DNA of 64,000 bases from Teredinibacter haidensis (GTDB taxonomy: Bacteria > Pseudomonadota > Gammaproteobacteria > Pseudomonadales > Cellvibrionaceae). Each line of letters starts with the position of its first letter. Positions within the stretch are counted from its first letter, which is position 1. A program made the position numbers and the translations under genes. The DNA lies in contig NZ_CP060084.1 in assembly GCF_014211975.1 (NCBI RefSeq), positions 744,001 to 808,000 of the forward strand, given 5' to 3'. The notes under the pieces are model-generated. The model saw only the letters and a list, made by a program, of their open reading frames with translations, had not been told where the DNA came from and searched no databases. This document shows positions 9,277 to 19,088 of this stretch, piece after piece.

Positions 9277-9948
9277 TTGAAGCTGTATCCGCGAATTATT
9301 GTAAACGTCTCTTTTATGGTGATTCTTTAGGGGTGTCTTTCTCGTTATTTCCTCTGATTTCTTTTGCTCCCCTCTTCTTTTATTTCGTTCAGCTCTAAGA
9401 CTCCTCGGTTTATATTTCAAACTTATGGTCGGTTAGCGTTTCACTTGATCATATAAGTGGTCATTTTTACATGCAAAAACTATAAATAAAAAACATTTAC
9501 ATATGAATATGATTTGCGAATGTTTTTTCGTCTGATTTTTGGGTTGGGGTTTTTGCACGTCTATATGTTGCGCGTTTTGTTTGTTTTTAATTCGGGTTTT
9601 GGGGCCGTATAAATCGACTGAATGGGAGTGTGCGTCAGTATTTAATTTGTCTACTGATGCTTGTGTTCATATTTACTATAAGATCACCTGAAATACTAAT
9701 TAGCGTGCTGTGTCGCGTATAAATGCTTGGCTGTTTTGGTTCGGTTCGTTTTGCGCAATAGGTAAGCGTTGTATTGTAATTATAATAATAATAAGTGTCA
9801 GTGGGTAATGTTTTGTTGAAGTGAAAAGTTGAAAAATAATTATAAAAATAGATGTATTTATCAGCCTTCCAGGGAAATAGAAGTCGTTATAAAAAAGTAA
9901 TAATAAAGCATATCCAATAATCAACTCTTTAAAGAGGTAGGAGATATT
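9277..9948. other. AT-rich intergenic region upstream of the TonB receptor
   Basis: About 670 bp without a credible coding frame. It is AT-rich and immediately precedes the receptor gene, so it should hold its promoter and any regulator sites. The ribosome site AGGTAGGAG lies 8 bp before the receptor ATG. No operator could be identified by eye. Confidence 0.5.
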
Positions 9949-12900
9949 ATGTTTAAACTTAACAAGCTATCTAGCGCAATCATGGGAGCGGTTTCAGCTT
10001 TGGCTGTGATGCCGGCATTGGCGCAGGAAGAAAATATTGAAGAAGTATTTGTTACTGGTATTCGTGCTAGTTTGGAAGCCTCGATGGATGTAAAAAGGGA
10101 GTCGTCAGGTGTTGTTGACGCTATTTCCTCTGAAGATATCGGTAAGTTCCCAGATACCAACTTGGCAGAATCCTTACAACGCATAACCGGTGTTTCTATT
10201 GATCGTGTAAACGGTGAAGGTTCACAAATTACGGTGCGTGGTTTCGGACCCGCAAACAATATGGTGACGTTGAATGGCCGTACAATGCCCGCAGGTTCCA
10301 CCTTCGGCGGTGGTAGCGGTGCAGGGGGAACTACCGGTGGTGCAACGCGTGCATTCGATTTTGCTAACTTGGCTTCCGAGAGTGTTAACGGCGTGCAGGT
10401 ATATAAAACCGGCCGCGCAAGTGTTTCTTCTGGAGGTATCGGTGCGACAGTTAACATTACTACCTCTCGTCCGTTAGACAAAGAAGGTATGGCGGTAACT
10501 ATTGCTGGTAAAGCTGTACATGACACAACGACCCGTATTGGAGACGATCTTACTCCTGAGCTATCAGGCTTGGTAAGTTGGAGTGATGGAACCTTTGGTG
10601 CCGCATTATCCGGTAGCTATCAGGTGCGGCATTCCGGTACTGCTGGCGCGCAAGCAAACAACTGGAATATCGCTGAGTGGGATTCAGAAAATATACCTCT
10701 GTACTCTTTTACCGACGACGTAATAATCACGAATCCACCGGAGAATGGCCAGTTGTTCGGTCGGCCAAATGATTTCCGCTGGGCATACTCGGACAAAGAG
10801 CGCGAGCGTGTCAATGCACAGTTAACCTTGCAGTGGGCTCCCAGTGATACCGTAGTAACAACGCTCGATTATACCTTTGCCGAAAACGATCTGTGGGAGC
10901 ACCGCGGAGAGTGGACTATGTGGTTGAATAACGGTGACTCTATCGATGCAGTAACCTTTGACGATAGCGCTGTCGCCACCCCAATTTACATACATGAAGT
11001 CCAGAACGGTAATAAAGATGTTGGCTATGAACAGCAGCTCCGTGAGCAAACGAATACGCTTGACTCGATTGGTTTTAATGTTGATTGGCAGGCAACGGAA
11101 AGTTTGACTCTGAATTTCGATGTGCATGACTCCTCCATGGAAAGCATGCCTGCCGGTATTGGCGACAGTGGTGAGCTAGCGATTAGTCTCGGCGTGCCTG
11201 TATCTAGTTCATTCACGTATGACTTCAGTGGTGATATGCCCGTTGGCAGCTTTACCATTGATGATGCGAATACCAATGGCAATGGCTACCTGGATGAAGA
11301 TGACGTGGGTAGTGCACAAGGCCGGGTAGCCTACGCTGCACAAACTATGGACATTACCCAGTTTAAGATGGATGGCACTTGGGAATTTGATAATGGCCAT
11401 TTTGATTTTGGTTTTTCCAGAACTGAAATCGACATGCTGCAGCAGGCTTCGAATCGACAAGTCGGTCTAGGTAATTGGAATGTCACCTATCCTGGCGAAT
11501 TTGACGAAGGAACCTTTTCTACGTTCAACTTTGCCGACCAGTATGATGACTACGATATGGATGGTTCTTTCCAGTCGGGAATACGAGCTAACTCGGTAGC
11601 TGACCTTTGTCGCCAAACGGAAGCGATGTACGGCGTTGGTGGCACAACGGATGATCAAGGTTGGGTCTGTGAAATTGAACGTAATTTCAGTCAGGATAAC
11701 CGGGTAGGAGAAGACGTCACAGGACTGTTCTTCCAGGTTGCTCTAGAGGGCGAGTTGGCCGATCGACCATTCCATGTGCTTGCAGGTTTACGCTACGAAG
11801 AAACAGATCTGACTTCCACGTCTATGTTGCGTCGTCCAGAATATCGAGTCTGGCAAGGCAATAACGACTTCCAGGTCACCCACTATGCGGAAGGGGATAA
11901 AATCCCTATTACTATAGATAATTCGTATAGCAATATGCTGCCAAGCTTCGATTTCGATATCGAGCTGTTGGATAATCTTGTTGGCCGTTTCTCTTTCAGT
12001 AACACCATTGCCCGCGCGAACTATGGAAACCTATTTGCGGGAGCTAGTAACTTCCAGCAGACCGACCCGACCGGATTCGCCGGTGCACAGCCAACGGCTA
12101 ATCGTAATAACCCGGAGCTTTTGCCCCTTGATTCCGATAACTTGGATCTGTCGCTGGAATGGTATTACCAGGAAGGTAGTTACGCCTCTATTGGTTTTTT
12201 TGAGAAGCGCGTAAACAATTTTGTAGGTACCGGCCAAATCGTCGAGACTCATTACGGCATGGTGGACGCTAGTACGGGGCCACGTATGGATCAAGCGAGG
12301 GCTGACCTTGAAACTATGGGGTACGCTGACCCTAACGCCGATCAGTTGTTTGCTCAAGCGGTTTGTTTGACCTATACCGACGAGTATATGGGTGATTATA
12401 GTCTTCCAGAAATAGAAGACCTTCAATTGCAATGTGGAAACGCGGCATTTTTCGATCCCAACAACGACGTTACATTTACACCTGTTGATGAAAATGGTGA
12501 TGCTGTAATGGTGCAGAATCCTGCGAACCCTGATGATCCCAATGACCTTATACCTCAGGAAGTTATTTTCATGAACTGGGTAGAGGGGCCTTATGATGTC
12601 AACGGTTTGATGACGGATGATGAGCATCCAGACTTTAATGCTGATTCTGAAGCTGAGTGGTTAACTGCTTTCCCAACCAATAATAAAGAAGCTAAAATTT
12701 ACGGCTCTGAATTGGCCGTTCAGCACTTCTTTGGTGATTCAGGGTTTGGTTTACAGGCTAACTACACTATCGTAAATGGTGATGTTAGCTTTGACGATTT
12801 GGCCTCGCCATCGGAAGAGCAATTTGCCTTACTCGGTTTGAGTGACACAATGAATATTGTTGGGATTTATGAGAAGTATGGTTTCCAGGCACGTCTCGCT

Positions 12901-13149
12901 TACAACTGGCGTGATAGCTTCTTGCGACAAACCAATCAGGGTGGCTCCAGAAACCCGGTTTATGTGGATGAATATGCACAGTGGGATTTGAACGCTTCCT
13001 ATGATATCAACGATAGCTTTAATGTGTTTGTCGAAGCGCTGAATATTACCGGGGAAAATGTCCGTTGGTACCAGCGTTCCGATAGGATGACCCGCTATGT
13101 GGAAGACTTGGGTTCTCGTTACCAAGTGGGTGCTCGTTACACATTCTAA
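9949..13149 (+). CDS. TonB-dependent outer-membrane receptor (large, carbohydrate-type)
   Basis: 1066-residue outer-membrane transporter that would use TonB-ExbBD energy to import a bulky substrate into the periplasm. A signal peptide (residues 1-25) ends ALA|QEE. The plug domain follows, with EEVFVTGIRASLEASMDVKR, DIGKFPDTNLAESLQRITGV, GSQITVRGFG and TLNGRTMPAG. This matches the Xanthomonas/Caulobacter-type subfamily that is common in polysaccharide degraders. A long beta-barrel rich in aromatic/acidic alternation ends in YQVGARYTF with the C-terminal Phe needed for outer-membrane assembly. Substrate cannot be read from sequence; oligosaccharide uptake is inferred from the cellulase-rich setting. 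No TonB, inner-membrane transporter or catabolic gene is adjacent. Confidence 0.92.
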   Translation: MFKLNKLSSAIMGAVSALAVMPALAQEENIEEVFVTGIRASLEASMDVKRESSGVVDAISSEDIGKFPDTNLAESLQRITGVSIDRVNGEGSQITVRGFGPANNMVTLNGRTMPAGSTFGGGSGAGGTTGGATRAFDFANLASESVNGVQVYKTGRASVSSGGIGATVNITTSRPLDKEGMAVTIAGKAVHDTTTRIGDDLTPELSGLVSWSDGTFGAALSGSYQVRHSGTAGAQANNWNIAEWDSENIPLYSFTDDVIITNPPENGQLFGRPNDFRWAYSDKERERVNAQLTLQWAPSDTVVTTLDYTFAENDLWEHRGEWTMWLNNGDSIDAVTFDDSAVATPIYIHEVQNGNKDVGYEQQLREQTNTLDSIGFNVDWQATESLTLNFDVHDSSMESMPAGIGDSGELAISLGVPVSSSFTYDFSGDMPVGSFTIDDANTNGNGYLDEDDVGSAQGRVAYAAQTMDITQFKMDGTWEFDNGHFDFGFSRTEIDMLQQASNRQVGLGNWNVTYPGEFDEGTFSTFNFADQYDDYDMDGSFQSGIRANSVADLCRQTEAMYGVGGTTDDQGWVCEIERNFSQDNRVGEDVTGLFFQVALEGELADRPFHVLAGLRYEETDLTSTSMLRRPEYRVWQGNNDFQVTHYAEGDKIPITIDNSYSNMLPSFDFDIELLDNLVGRFSFSNTIARANYGNLFAGASNFQQTDPTGFAGAQPTANRNNPELLPLDSDNLDLSLEWYYQEGSYASIGFFEKRVNNFVGTGQIVETHYGMVDASTGPRMDQARADLETMGYADPNADQLFAQAVCLTYTDEYMGDYSLPEIEDLQLQCGNAAFFDPNNDVTFTPVDENGDAVMVQNPANPDDPNDLIPQEVIFMNWVEGPYDVNGLMTDDEHPDFNADSEAEWLTAFPTNNKEAKIYGSELAVQHFFGDSGFGLQANYTIVNGDVSFDDLASPSEEQFALLGLSDTMNIVGIYEKYGFQARLAYNWRDSFLRQTNQGGSRNPVYVDEYAQWDLNASYDINDSFNVFVEALNITGENVRWYQRSDRMTRYVEDLGSRYQVGARYTF

Positions 13150-13234
13150 CAACAGCTCCATGTTGTAGGGAAAGGGAATTCCTATTCGTGTGATGAAGAG
13201 GCCGTAATCGAACGGTTCTCGATTGTTTATCTAG

Positions 13235-13260
13235 CCCCGGTCTTCCTCCGGGGTTTTTTT
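13235..13260 (+). terminator. Rho-independent terminator of the TonB receptor
   Basis: GC stem CCCCGG/CCGGGG (13235-13240 with 13248-13253) followed by seven Ts, about 85 bp after the receptor stop. Confidence 0.9.
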
Positions 13261-13710
13261 ATATGGGTAACAATTACCTGATCGGTGTATTCAGTATTAG
13301 CCCTTGAAAAAAGGCCACAGTTCAACGCAGTCACCCTTGTCTCGATAAAGTTCGCGAATTTCAATAAAAACCGTTGTTGGTGTCGCTAGTCTATGTTGGT
13401 TGCAACCCTTTCGTGCTGAAATACGCTAAGTTCGCAAGCGTTAATTTTCAGCTCCATCCCCATTACACCTGACGCCTATCTGCAGAGAACTGAGAAGTTG
13501 TGATCTCTATTGTCGAGGCGTTATTGAGCGGCATATGTAAAAGTAAATGATGAGTGGTGCCGGAGGTACCACCATTACCTAGGCTTTACTTGGCGTACTT
13601 TCGCCTATTCATATTAGGTTTCGGACGTGGTTTTAGGTGCTGGCATCGATGATAGAGGAGGTTTTTTGAGTTGCTGCCTCAATTTAGGCTGGCGTTTAGC
13701 TAAAGGAAGG
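13261..13710. other. Intergenic region, no gene seen
   Basis: About 450 bp between two convergent terminators, with no credible coding frame. A small imperfect inverted repeat (TGGTGCC/GGTACCA, near 13556-13573) is the only visible structure. Confidence 0.4.
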
Positions 13711-13734
13711 AAAAAAAGGGGAGCGAAGCTCCCC
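13711..13734 (-). terminator. Rho-independent terminator of the vWA/membrane-protein operon
   Basis: On the minus strand the stem GGGGAGC/GCTCCCC closes a TTC triloop and is followed by seven Ts, about 90 bp after the stop of the vWA lipoprotein gene. Confidence 0.88.
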
Positions 13735-13824
13735 CAAGCAATCATGTTCGCGAAGACACTCCAGGTGAGAGGAGTGTGGTTCACGAACAGGATTCTACCA
13801 GTGACGCGTAAATCTTAGGTGAAA

Positions 13825-14496
13825 TTACAGTGACAGCGCTTCAGGTTTATCCAGATCATTTATCACCAGCCAGCTTCCACCGCCATTCGTAACACGGTCA
13901 CTCCACTGACTGAGTCGGTCTAAATATTCCTGAGGGTTTTGATTGTCTGCACGGAGTTTTGTGACATTTAGGGCTTGAACGGTAAAACCATCCAATACCA
14001 GATCGAAATTGCGCACATAGCCGTCGGGTAACTCTTCCTTCAGGTCCGAATAGATCATGATGGTTTTGCTGCCAACTTTAGCTTCGTTCAAATATTCAAC
14101 TCCTTGCAGTAGTCCGCCGGAGATATCGGTATAAGCGCTACTTTTTACCGATTTAACAAATTGTTCTACCTGCAAAGCAAAGCCCCGTTTTTGCTTGTTG
14201 GCAATGGATGGGCGTGGGTCCAGCACAACCTTGGCAACGATATCTTGTTCACTAAAACTGCTGCTGTCGATACGGGCCACAGCGAAGGTGTCGCCGGGCT
14301 CCAGCATGGCCAACATATAGTTGATAAGTTGCTGCGCCTTGTTCAGCTCCTTGGTATAGGTGCCAGAGGTATCCAGAAGTAGGTAAATACCTCGAGCGTA
14401 GTGCCCCTCGGGTTGGGGGTCTCCACAGCCGGTGAGAGATAGCATTACGGCCAATACCGTGGCCCCTATCATGTTGGTGGTTCTGTTAAATTGCAT
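13825..14496 (-). CDS. Lipoprotein with von Willebrand factor A-like domain
   Basis: 223 residues. The N-terminus is a lipoprotein signal with lipobox LTGC (Cys at residue 24), so it should be anchored in a membrane facing the periplasm. The rest looks like a vWA fold: a first beta-strand GIYLLLDTSGTYT giving a DxSxT metal-site motif, an ISGGLLQGVEYL helix in the middle, and TIMIYSDLKEE as the third MIDAS-type loop. vWA domains bind partner proteins through a divalent metal, so this could be an adhesive or scaffolding subunit. It is the second gene of a two-gene unit (13 bp after the membrane protein) and is followed by a strong terminator. I do not recognise a named family. Confidence 0.75.
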   Translation of the reverse strand: MQFNRTTNMIGATVLAVMLSLTGCGDPQPEGHYARGIYLLLDTSGTYTKELNKAQQLINYMLAMLEPGDTFAVARIDSSSFSEQDIVAKVVLDPRPSIANKQKRGFALQVEQFVKSVKSSAYTDISGGLLQGVEYLNEAKVGSKTIMIYSDLKEELPDGYVRNFDLVLDGFTVQALNVTKLRADNQNPQEYLDRLSQWSDRVTNGGGSWLVINDLDKPEALSL

Positions 14497-14509
14497 GGTA
14501 AATCTTCTT

Positions 14510-15967
14510 TTATTGGTCTTGCGTTGTTGTGAACTCAGCCACGGGGTCGTAGTCGTTTTTTATGGTCGTTTTGCGGCGGCGAACCTGGCTTTCGATCCAC
14601 AGCGGAGCGGCAATTAAGAGATCGTAAAAGCTGATAACCATTCTTCCCAACTGACGCATAATATTGGCGAGTATTCGTAGTAGGGTGGCTAGTACACTTA
14701 GCAGAATTTCGAGTAAGCTCCCAATCACGTTGCGGCCCGTTTGTAGTAGGTATTCCAGAGGAATGGCAACCATAGTGAGGGCCAGCGGTAGAATAAAGCC
14801 CAGGATCATATTGGCGGCCAGGGGGATCCATTGGCTGATTGTTGGCGTGGTAGCTGCTGCATCTGATTCCACGCCTGCAAGGGATGCACGTAGGCTGGCG
14901 AGATCTCCAGCAATCTGGTCGCGCATAAAAGCGAGAGCAGATTCAGTAGAGGCGAGTACCACCAGTACGATGGCCGCGGTGATCATAATGGTGCGGCGGA
15001 TACGATCATCCATCGAACCGATAAGTGGAAACAGCTTGGTTATACGCAGGCTTTCCAGCAGAAATATACCTGCAGTCACCTCCAGGCAAATAATCACCAG
15101 TGCAGCAAGGTTGGCGACCTTTACTCCTCCCACTCTTTCAACCGATCCGACCATTTCCGACATAGGTAAGGCAATAAGGTGAAAGTTGAAAAATGCTCCG
15201 CCAACGGCAATAGCAATGACCAGTGAAGCGATTAAAAACTGTGTGATTGCAGAGGCTTTCAGGGCACGCTCGGCCCTGTCGGTGCCTGCAATGATGTCGT
15301 TAAAACGAGCCATATGAGTGTCGATATGCTGGCTGCGGGTGATGATTTCTTTCAGTCTGTCTCCAACCTCGTCGACGCTGTAGGCCAGCTTGCGCCAGAA
15401 GGGGGTCATGGTTTTAAGGATACGATGGCGTGTGCCGGACTCTTTTCGGTAGGCTGCTAGATTTTCTTTGTGTTGTTGTTCCGCGGAGGAGTGGATCTGC
15501 TCAAGAATCTTGCCGCCTACAGCTGTTGCCTTGTCGCCACCTTTCAGCTTGGCAATGGATTCCACGGCCTCCAGCCAATCAGGTTCTGAGACAGGAGCTT
15601 CGCGGCTGCATTCGTAGTCGTCTTGTATTTGGGCAACCTGTTCTTGAATGCGGCGTTGTAGTTGTGGATATCCGCCCAGGTCGTGCTGCACAAATTTGTT
15701 GATTTCAAAGAATTCCTTTTCTAGGTCGCGCTCTGCTTGTTCGCGTCCCTGACACAAGAGTACATCGCGATTGCGAGCGGCAACAGAAGAGCAGGTTTTC
15801 TGCAGTGCTTTTGCCGCTAGTCTAAAGCCGCCGTATAAGCCGTGAAACACGGCATGGAGCGCGCGGTGAGCTGGTTCGCGAGCGAGGTACAAAATAATCG
15901 TACCGCCGATCAGTAATACCAGGAATGAGCCCCAACTATTTAAGGCGAGCGGTGTATCTATAGCCAT
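14510..15967 (-). CDS. Polytopic membrane protein with large soluble alpha-helical domain, unrecognised
   Basis: 485 residues from the ATG at 15967, which has GGTGGA seven bases upstream; an in-frame ATG at 15982 is less likely. One hydrophobic segment near the N-terminus (SFLVLLIGGTIILYLA) is followed by a roughly 200-residue charged, helix-rich region. Then come about five more hydrophobic segments, including FLIASLVIAIAVGGAFF, LAALVIICLEVTAGIFLL, IMITAAIVLVVLASTES and LGFILPLALTMVAIPLEYLL. The C-terminal tail is short and charged. It forms an operon with the downstream vWA lipoprotein. No transporter, channel or enzyme signature is evident, so function is left open; a membrane partner for the vWA lipoprotein is the obvious inference. 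Confidence 0.7.
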   Translation of the reverse strand: MAIDTPLALNSWGSFLVLLIGGTIILYLAREPAHRALHAVFHGLYGGFRLAAKALQKTCSSVAARNRDVLLCQGREQAERDLEKEFFEINKFVQHDLGGYPQLQRRIQEQVAQIQDDYECSREAPVSEPDWLEAVESIAKLKGGDKATAVGGKILEQIHSSAEQQHKENLAAYRKESGTRHRILKTMTPFWRKLAYSVDEVGDRLKEIITRSQHIDTHMARFNDIIAGTDRAERALKASAITQFLIASLVIAIAVGGAFFNFHLIALPMSEMVGSVERVGGVKVANLAALVIICLEVTAGIFLLESLRITKLFPLIGSMDDRIRRTIMITAAIVLVVLASTESALAFMRDQIAGDLASLRASLAGVESDAAATTPTISQWIPLAANMILGFILPLALTMVAIPLEYLLQTGRNVIGSLLEILLSVLATLLRILANIMRQLGRMVISFYDLLIAAPLWIESQVRRRKTTIKNDYDPVAEFTTTQDQ

Positions 15968-16392
15968 AATGCATTCCACCATCTGTGGTTAAAAATTAAA
16001 AATTAAGCCTGGCACACAGCAAAAGTGACCAGTTTGTATTCAATGTATCAATGATGGCTGAGCGACTGTGGACACAGTTCACGCTTTCACGGTGATCAAT
16101 CCTGCCCAATTATGGCGAAATGTGGCAGCTGTAACTCGTTGATTCGTATAAGAAAATAATTGTCTTCTGGGGAGGAACTTATTAGCCGGGAGAGGTCAAA
16201 TCGGAACGGTGTAAAGGCAATTGTCGGAGGCGGGCACGGGTTACAAGTCTCTACTTTACTAAAAGAGCGAATACTAGTACCGTGTTGGCCCTGCTTTTGT
16301 GGCCTTTACGCCATTAAAAATAACAACGAGTGGAACAAAAACGGGTGTTTTATTTCCTATTCCAAATGCTTACTTTTGGGTTAATTCAACGA
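15968..16392. other. Divergent intergenic region
   Basis: About 425 bp between the minus-strand membrane-protein operon and the plus-strand beta-helix lipoprotein. It must hold both promoters. No clear promoter, operator or small gene could be called by eye. Confidence 0.4.
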
Positions 16393-19047
16393 ATGTTACG
16401 TAGTAAATCCTTCTTCTTTATATTCTTCTCCATTATTTCTTTGACCTTATTGCAAGGTTGCGGTGACGATAGCGGCCGAAAAAAAGGTCCTGTGACTGAT
16501 TACGCAAATTATACGGATTTGCGTTTGTCACAGCTCGGTTTCAGTACTGGCACTTTGGTTCCTGAGTTTGATCCGGATTACACCGGTATATACTCACTAA
16601 TGCTCGAGAGTGACGTGGCGGGGGTTGATATCACTGCTGCTCCAGCGGACGAAAATGTACAGTTACTGATCGCAAAAAAAGAACTGCAGTTGGATGATAA
16701 TGGCAATCCGTTACTCGACGAAAATGGTAATAATCTTTATACCTCCGCGGGTGAAGCAAATATTATTGAAGCGGGTGAAGTCGATACCAAAAGTTTACAT
16801 AACGGCGACAACATAATTGAGTTTCGCCTTTACTCTCCAGAAACTGGAACATTTCTGATATACACCGTGAATGCTCATCGCTTAAATAGCGATGCGAAAT
16901 TGCTTGGTTTGTTCGTCAGTAATGAGGGTTTTGTTACTTCTGGCGAGGGAACTCGCGTTCTCACCTTAACGCCAACGTTTGATGCAGCTGTTAGAGATTA
17001 TGCCGCAACGGTTCCTTATAGCGGTTGCATGCTTACCGTGGGAGCCCGCACAAATTCGCGCTATGCCTCGGTAGAGATTAATGGCCATTCTGCTCTCCAT
17101 ATGACTCCTATACCTCTGGATGTAGAGGAAGGGGATAACCTAGTTGAGCTTGTCTCAACGGCAGAAGATAACGAATCTACCGAAACCTACCGCATTACTA
17201 TTACGCGAACGGAAGCTACCGCAGAGCAACTGGCCGCAGATGCAACACTGGATTCAATGGAGCTTGTTAATGCCGACTTAACCCGTGGTTTCGGCTGCCT
17301 GACTGATTTTTATCAAGGGGCTTACAATAACGATGTTACCAGTGTGCTTCTTAACGCGACCCCCTCGGTTACGGGGGCTACCATGCGAGTCGGTACTCCG
17401 GAATATGATGACGATGATGTTTATACCGGTATTACTGATGCCGTTACGCTTGCGGCAGGCACTCCTCTGGATATTGCTCTTGCAGCAGAAAGCGAGCTTA
17501 ACCGCGTAATTGAAGTAACAGCAAGTGATGGCACGACTATTAAGTACTACGGCCTGAGCCTGTCTCGAAGGGATACCAATTGGGTTACGGCAGAAACGGT
17601 AGAGGAGCTGCAGACCGCACTGTTAAATGCCGAGCCCAACGACGAAATTTTTGTACTGCCGATAACTCATGAAGGTGTTGCCTCTTTGGAGACTAGCGGC
17701 CATGTAGATGCGTATTTCTATAGTGCCCAAAGTGGTACGGCTGATCACCCCATAACGCTTCGTGGAGCCGTGACAGGGGCCTTCCCTGTTTTGACCGGTA
17801 GCGATGGGACAAAAGACGTACTTCGTCTCGACGGCAATTACTGGGTTGTTAATAGCCTGGAGATTACTGGTGGTCGTAATGGCGTGGTTTTGGATAGAGC
17901 CAGTCACAATACAATTGAAGGCTTGAGTGTTCACCATGTTAATGAGCGTGGGGTACTGCTTCGCAACGGTAGCTCGAATAATACAATTCGCCGCAACCAT
18001 ATCTCCCATACTGGGCTCTCGCCACGGGAAAATGTGGAAGCTTTCGGGGAAGCCATTGTCGTTGGTTCCAGTGCAGATGATTGGAGTGCGGCTCCAAGTG
18101 GTACTTTGGACGAGAAGGATTACGAAAACCGAATTCACAACAATCTTATTGGCCCCGGTGTGCTCGCTGAAGCTGTAGATATTAAGGAAGGTACGCAGCA
18201 AACAGAGGTGAAGTACAATATCCTCGACGGTAGCAGTACTGGCAGCGAGGAAGAGGGCGCTTTGATTGTTGTTAAAGGCTTGAGTGCTGAGATAAGCCAT
18301 AACGACGTGATTAATACGTCTGCCAGCCACTTACATCACCTCTTGGTGGTTAAAGATGTAGAACGGGATTGGGTGACCGATAGCTCCGGTAGTGACATCA
18401 TCGATTTCTACCAGAATATTAGTGATCTCGGTGGCGCAGAAATAGCGCTGGCAAACAGTCTGGGCGAACATACCGTGCGTGTTGCAGATAACTTCCGTAA
18501 AGATGCTGTTGACGTGAGTTATACCGGCCAAGGTATCGACGATTCGTTTCAAACCCCCGCATTCCAGCTGCAGGCTGGAACGGAGAATCCGCTTTGCCTC
18601 GAAGAGGAGCGCCCATACCCTCTGGTGGAGGAGGTGGATACTACGTTGCGCCCGACATTACCGCTGATCTATATGCGTGCATGTGATACTTCTGTTAGCG
18701 CGCAACTCTGGAGATTGGTTCAAGCCGAAGAGGGTTATGTAAGAATAGTTCCTGCAGATGACGATAAGCGAGTGCTGGTACCTGCTTCTCCATCTTTCGT
18801 TGGATCACTGTCTATATTTGCAGTAACAATGAATCCCGAGGAAGACTTTACGCGTATTATTAATCCAGAAAACGGATTTTATATGCGCTGGCTGATGCGC
18901 CACGACGAAGATGAAGTGATCTTTATCAATAAGGGCGATTGGGGGCGGCGATACGTGCTTTCGGGTAGTGATGATGTTGACGGAACGGTTAAAACTGCTA
19001 TTAATACAGGAGCCGATTTTCAGCGCTTCCGACTGATTCCTCAATAA
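16393..19047 (+). CDS. Lipoprotein with cadherin-like repeats and right-handed beta-helix domain
   Basis: About 884 residues from the ATG at 16393, chosen because it gives a compact lipoprotein signal with lipobox LLQGC (Cys about residue 23). Earlier in-frame starts (GTG 16330, ATG 16366) would bury it. Two or three cadherin-like beta-sandwich segments follow, with the repeated pattern YTVNAHR / YRITITRTEA / YGLSLSRRD at their ends. A right-handed parallel beta-helix of the pectate-lyase type comes next (NYWVVNSLEITGGRNGVVL, HNTIEGLSVHHVNERGVLL, NNTIRRNHISHTG, NRIHNNLIG, EISHNDVIN). The last 150 residues form a separate, unrecognised domain. It is probably a surface or periplasmic polysaccharide-acting or -binding protein. 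A chondroitinase B-like/PL6-type lyase or a non-catalytic binder are both possible. Confidence 0.75.
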   Translation: MLRSKSFFFIFFSIISLTLLQGCGDDSGRKKGPVTDYANYTDLRLSQLGFSTGTLVPEFDPDYTGIYSLMLESDVAGVDITAAPADENVQLLIAKKELQLDDNGNPLLDENGNNLYTSAGEANIIEAGEVDTKSLHNGDNIIEFRLYSPETGTFLIYTVNAHRLNSDAKLLGLFVSNEGFVTSGEGTRVLTLTPTFDAAVRDYAATVPYSGCMLTVGARTNSRYASVEINGHSALHMTPIPLDVEEGDNLVELVSTAEDNESTETYRITITRTEATAEQLAADATLDSMELVNADLTRGFGCLTDFYQGAYNNDVTSVLLNATPSVTGATMRVGTPEYDDDDVYTGITDAVTLAAGTPLDIALAAESELNRVIEVTASDGTTIKYYGLSLSRRDTNWVTAETVEELQTALLNAEPNDEIFVLPITHEGVASLETSGHVDAYFYSAQSGTADHPITLRGAVTGAFPVLTGSDGTKDVLRLDGNYWVVNSLEITGGRNGVVLDRASHNTIEGLSVHHVNERGVLLRNGSSNNTIRRNHISHTGLSPRENVEAFGEAIVVGSSADDWSAAPSGTLDEKDYENRIHNNLIGPGVLAEAVDIKEGTQQTEVKYNILDGSSTGSEEEGALIVVKGLSAEISHNDVINTSASHLHHLLVVKDVERDWVTDSSGSDIIDFYQNISDLGGAEIALANSLGEHTVRVADNFRKDAVDVSYTGQGIDDSFQTPAFQLQAGTENPLCLEEERPYPLVEEVDTTLRPTLPLIYMRACDTSVSAQLWRLVQAEEGYVRIVPADDDKRVLVPASPSFVGSLSIFAVTMNPEEDFTRIINPENGFYMRWLMRHDEDEVIFINKGDWGRRYVLSGSDDVDGTVKTAINTGADFQRFRLIPQ

Positions 19048-19055
19048 GCGAATTT

Positions 19056-19077
19056 AACGGGAGCTCAGCTCCCGTTT
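19056..19077. terminator. Bidirectional hairpin terminator
   Basis: AACGGGAGCT/AGCTCCCGTT inverted repeat between two convergent genes, 9 bp after the beta-helix gene stop. It has a short T-rich flank on the plus strand and probably serves both directions. Confidence 0.65.
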
Positions 19078-19088
19078 CTATATCAGGG

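Noticed and set aside
9921..10526. 201-codon minus-strand open frame across the receptor start
   Set aside because: Proline-rich antisense shadow of the plug domain; would overlap the receptor promoter.
12031..12627. 198-codon minus-strand open frame inside the TonB receptor
   Set aside because: Lies wholly within a well-supported gene on the other strand; no family motif.
13627..13818. 63-codon plus-strand open frame before the vWA gene
   Set aside because: Crosses the terminator of the opposite operon and shows no conserved feature.
14664..15182. 172-codon plus-strand open frame inside the membrane-protein gene
   Set aside because: Ser/Arg-rich antisense shadow of hydrophobic helices.
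17623..18330. 235-codon minus-strand open frame inside the beta-helix lipoprotein
   Set aside because: Antisense of repeated beta-helix codons; no ribosome site or motif.
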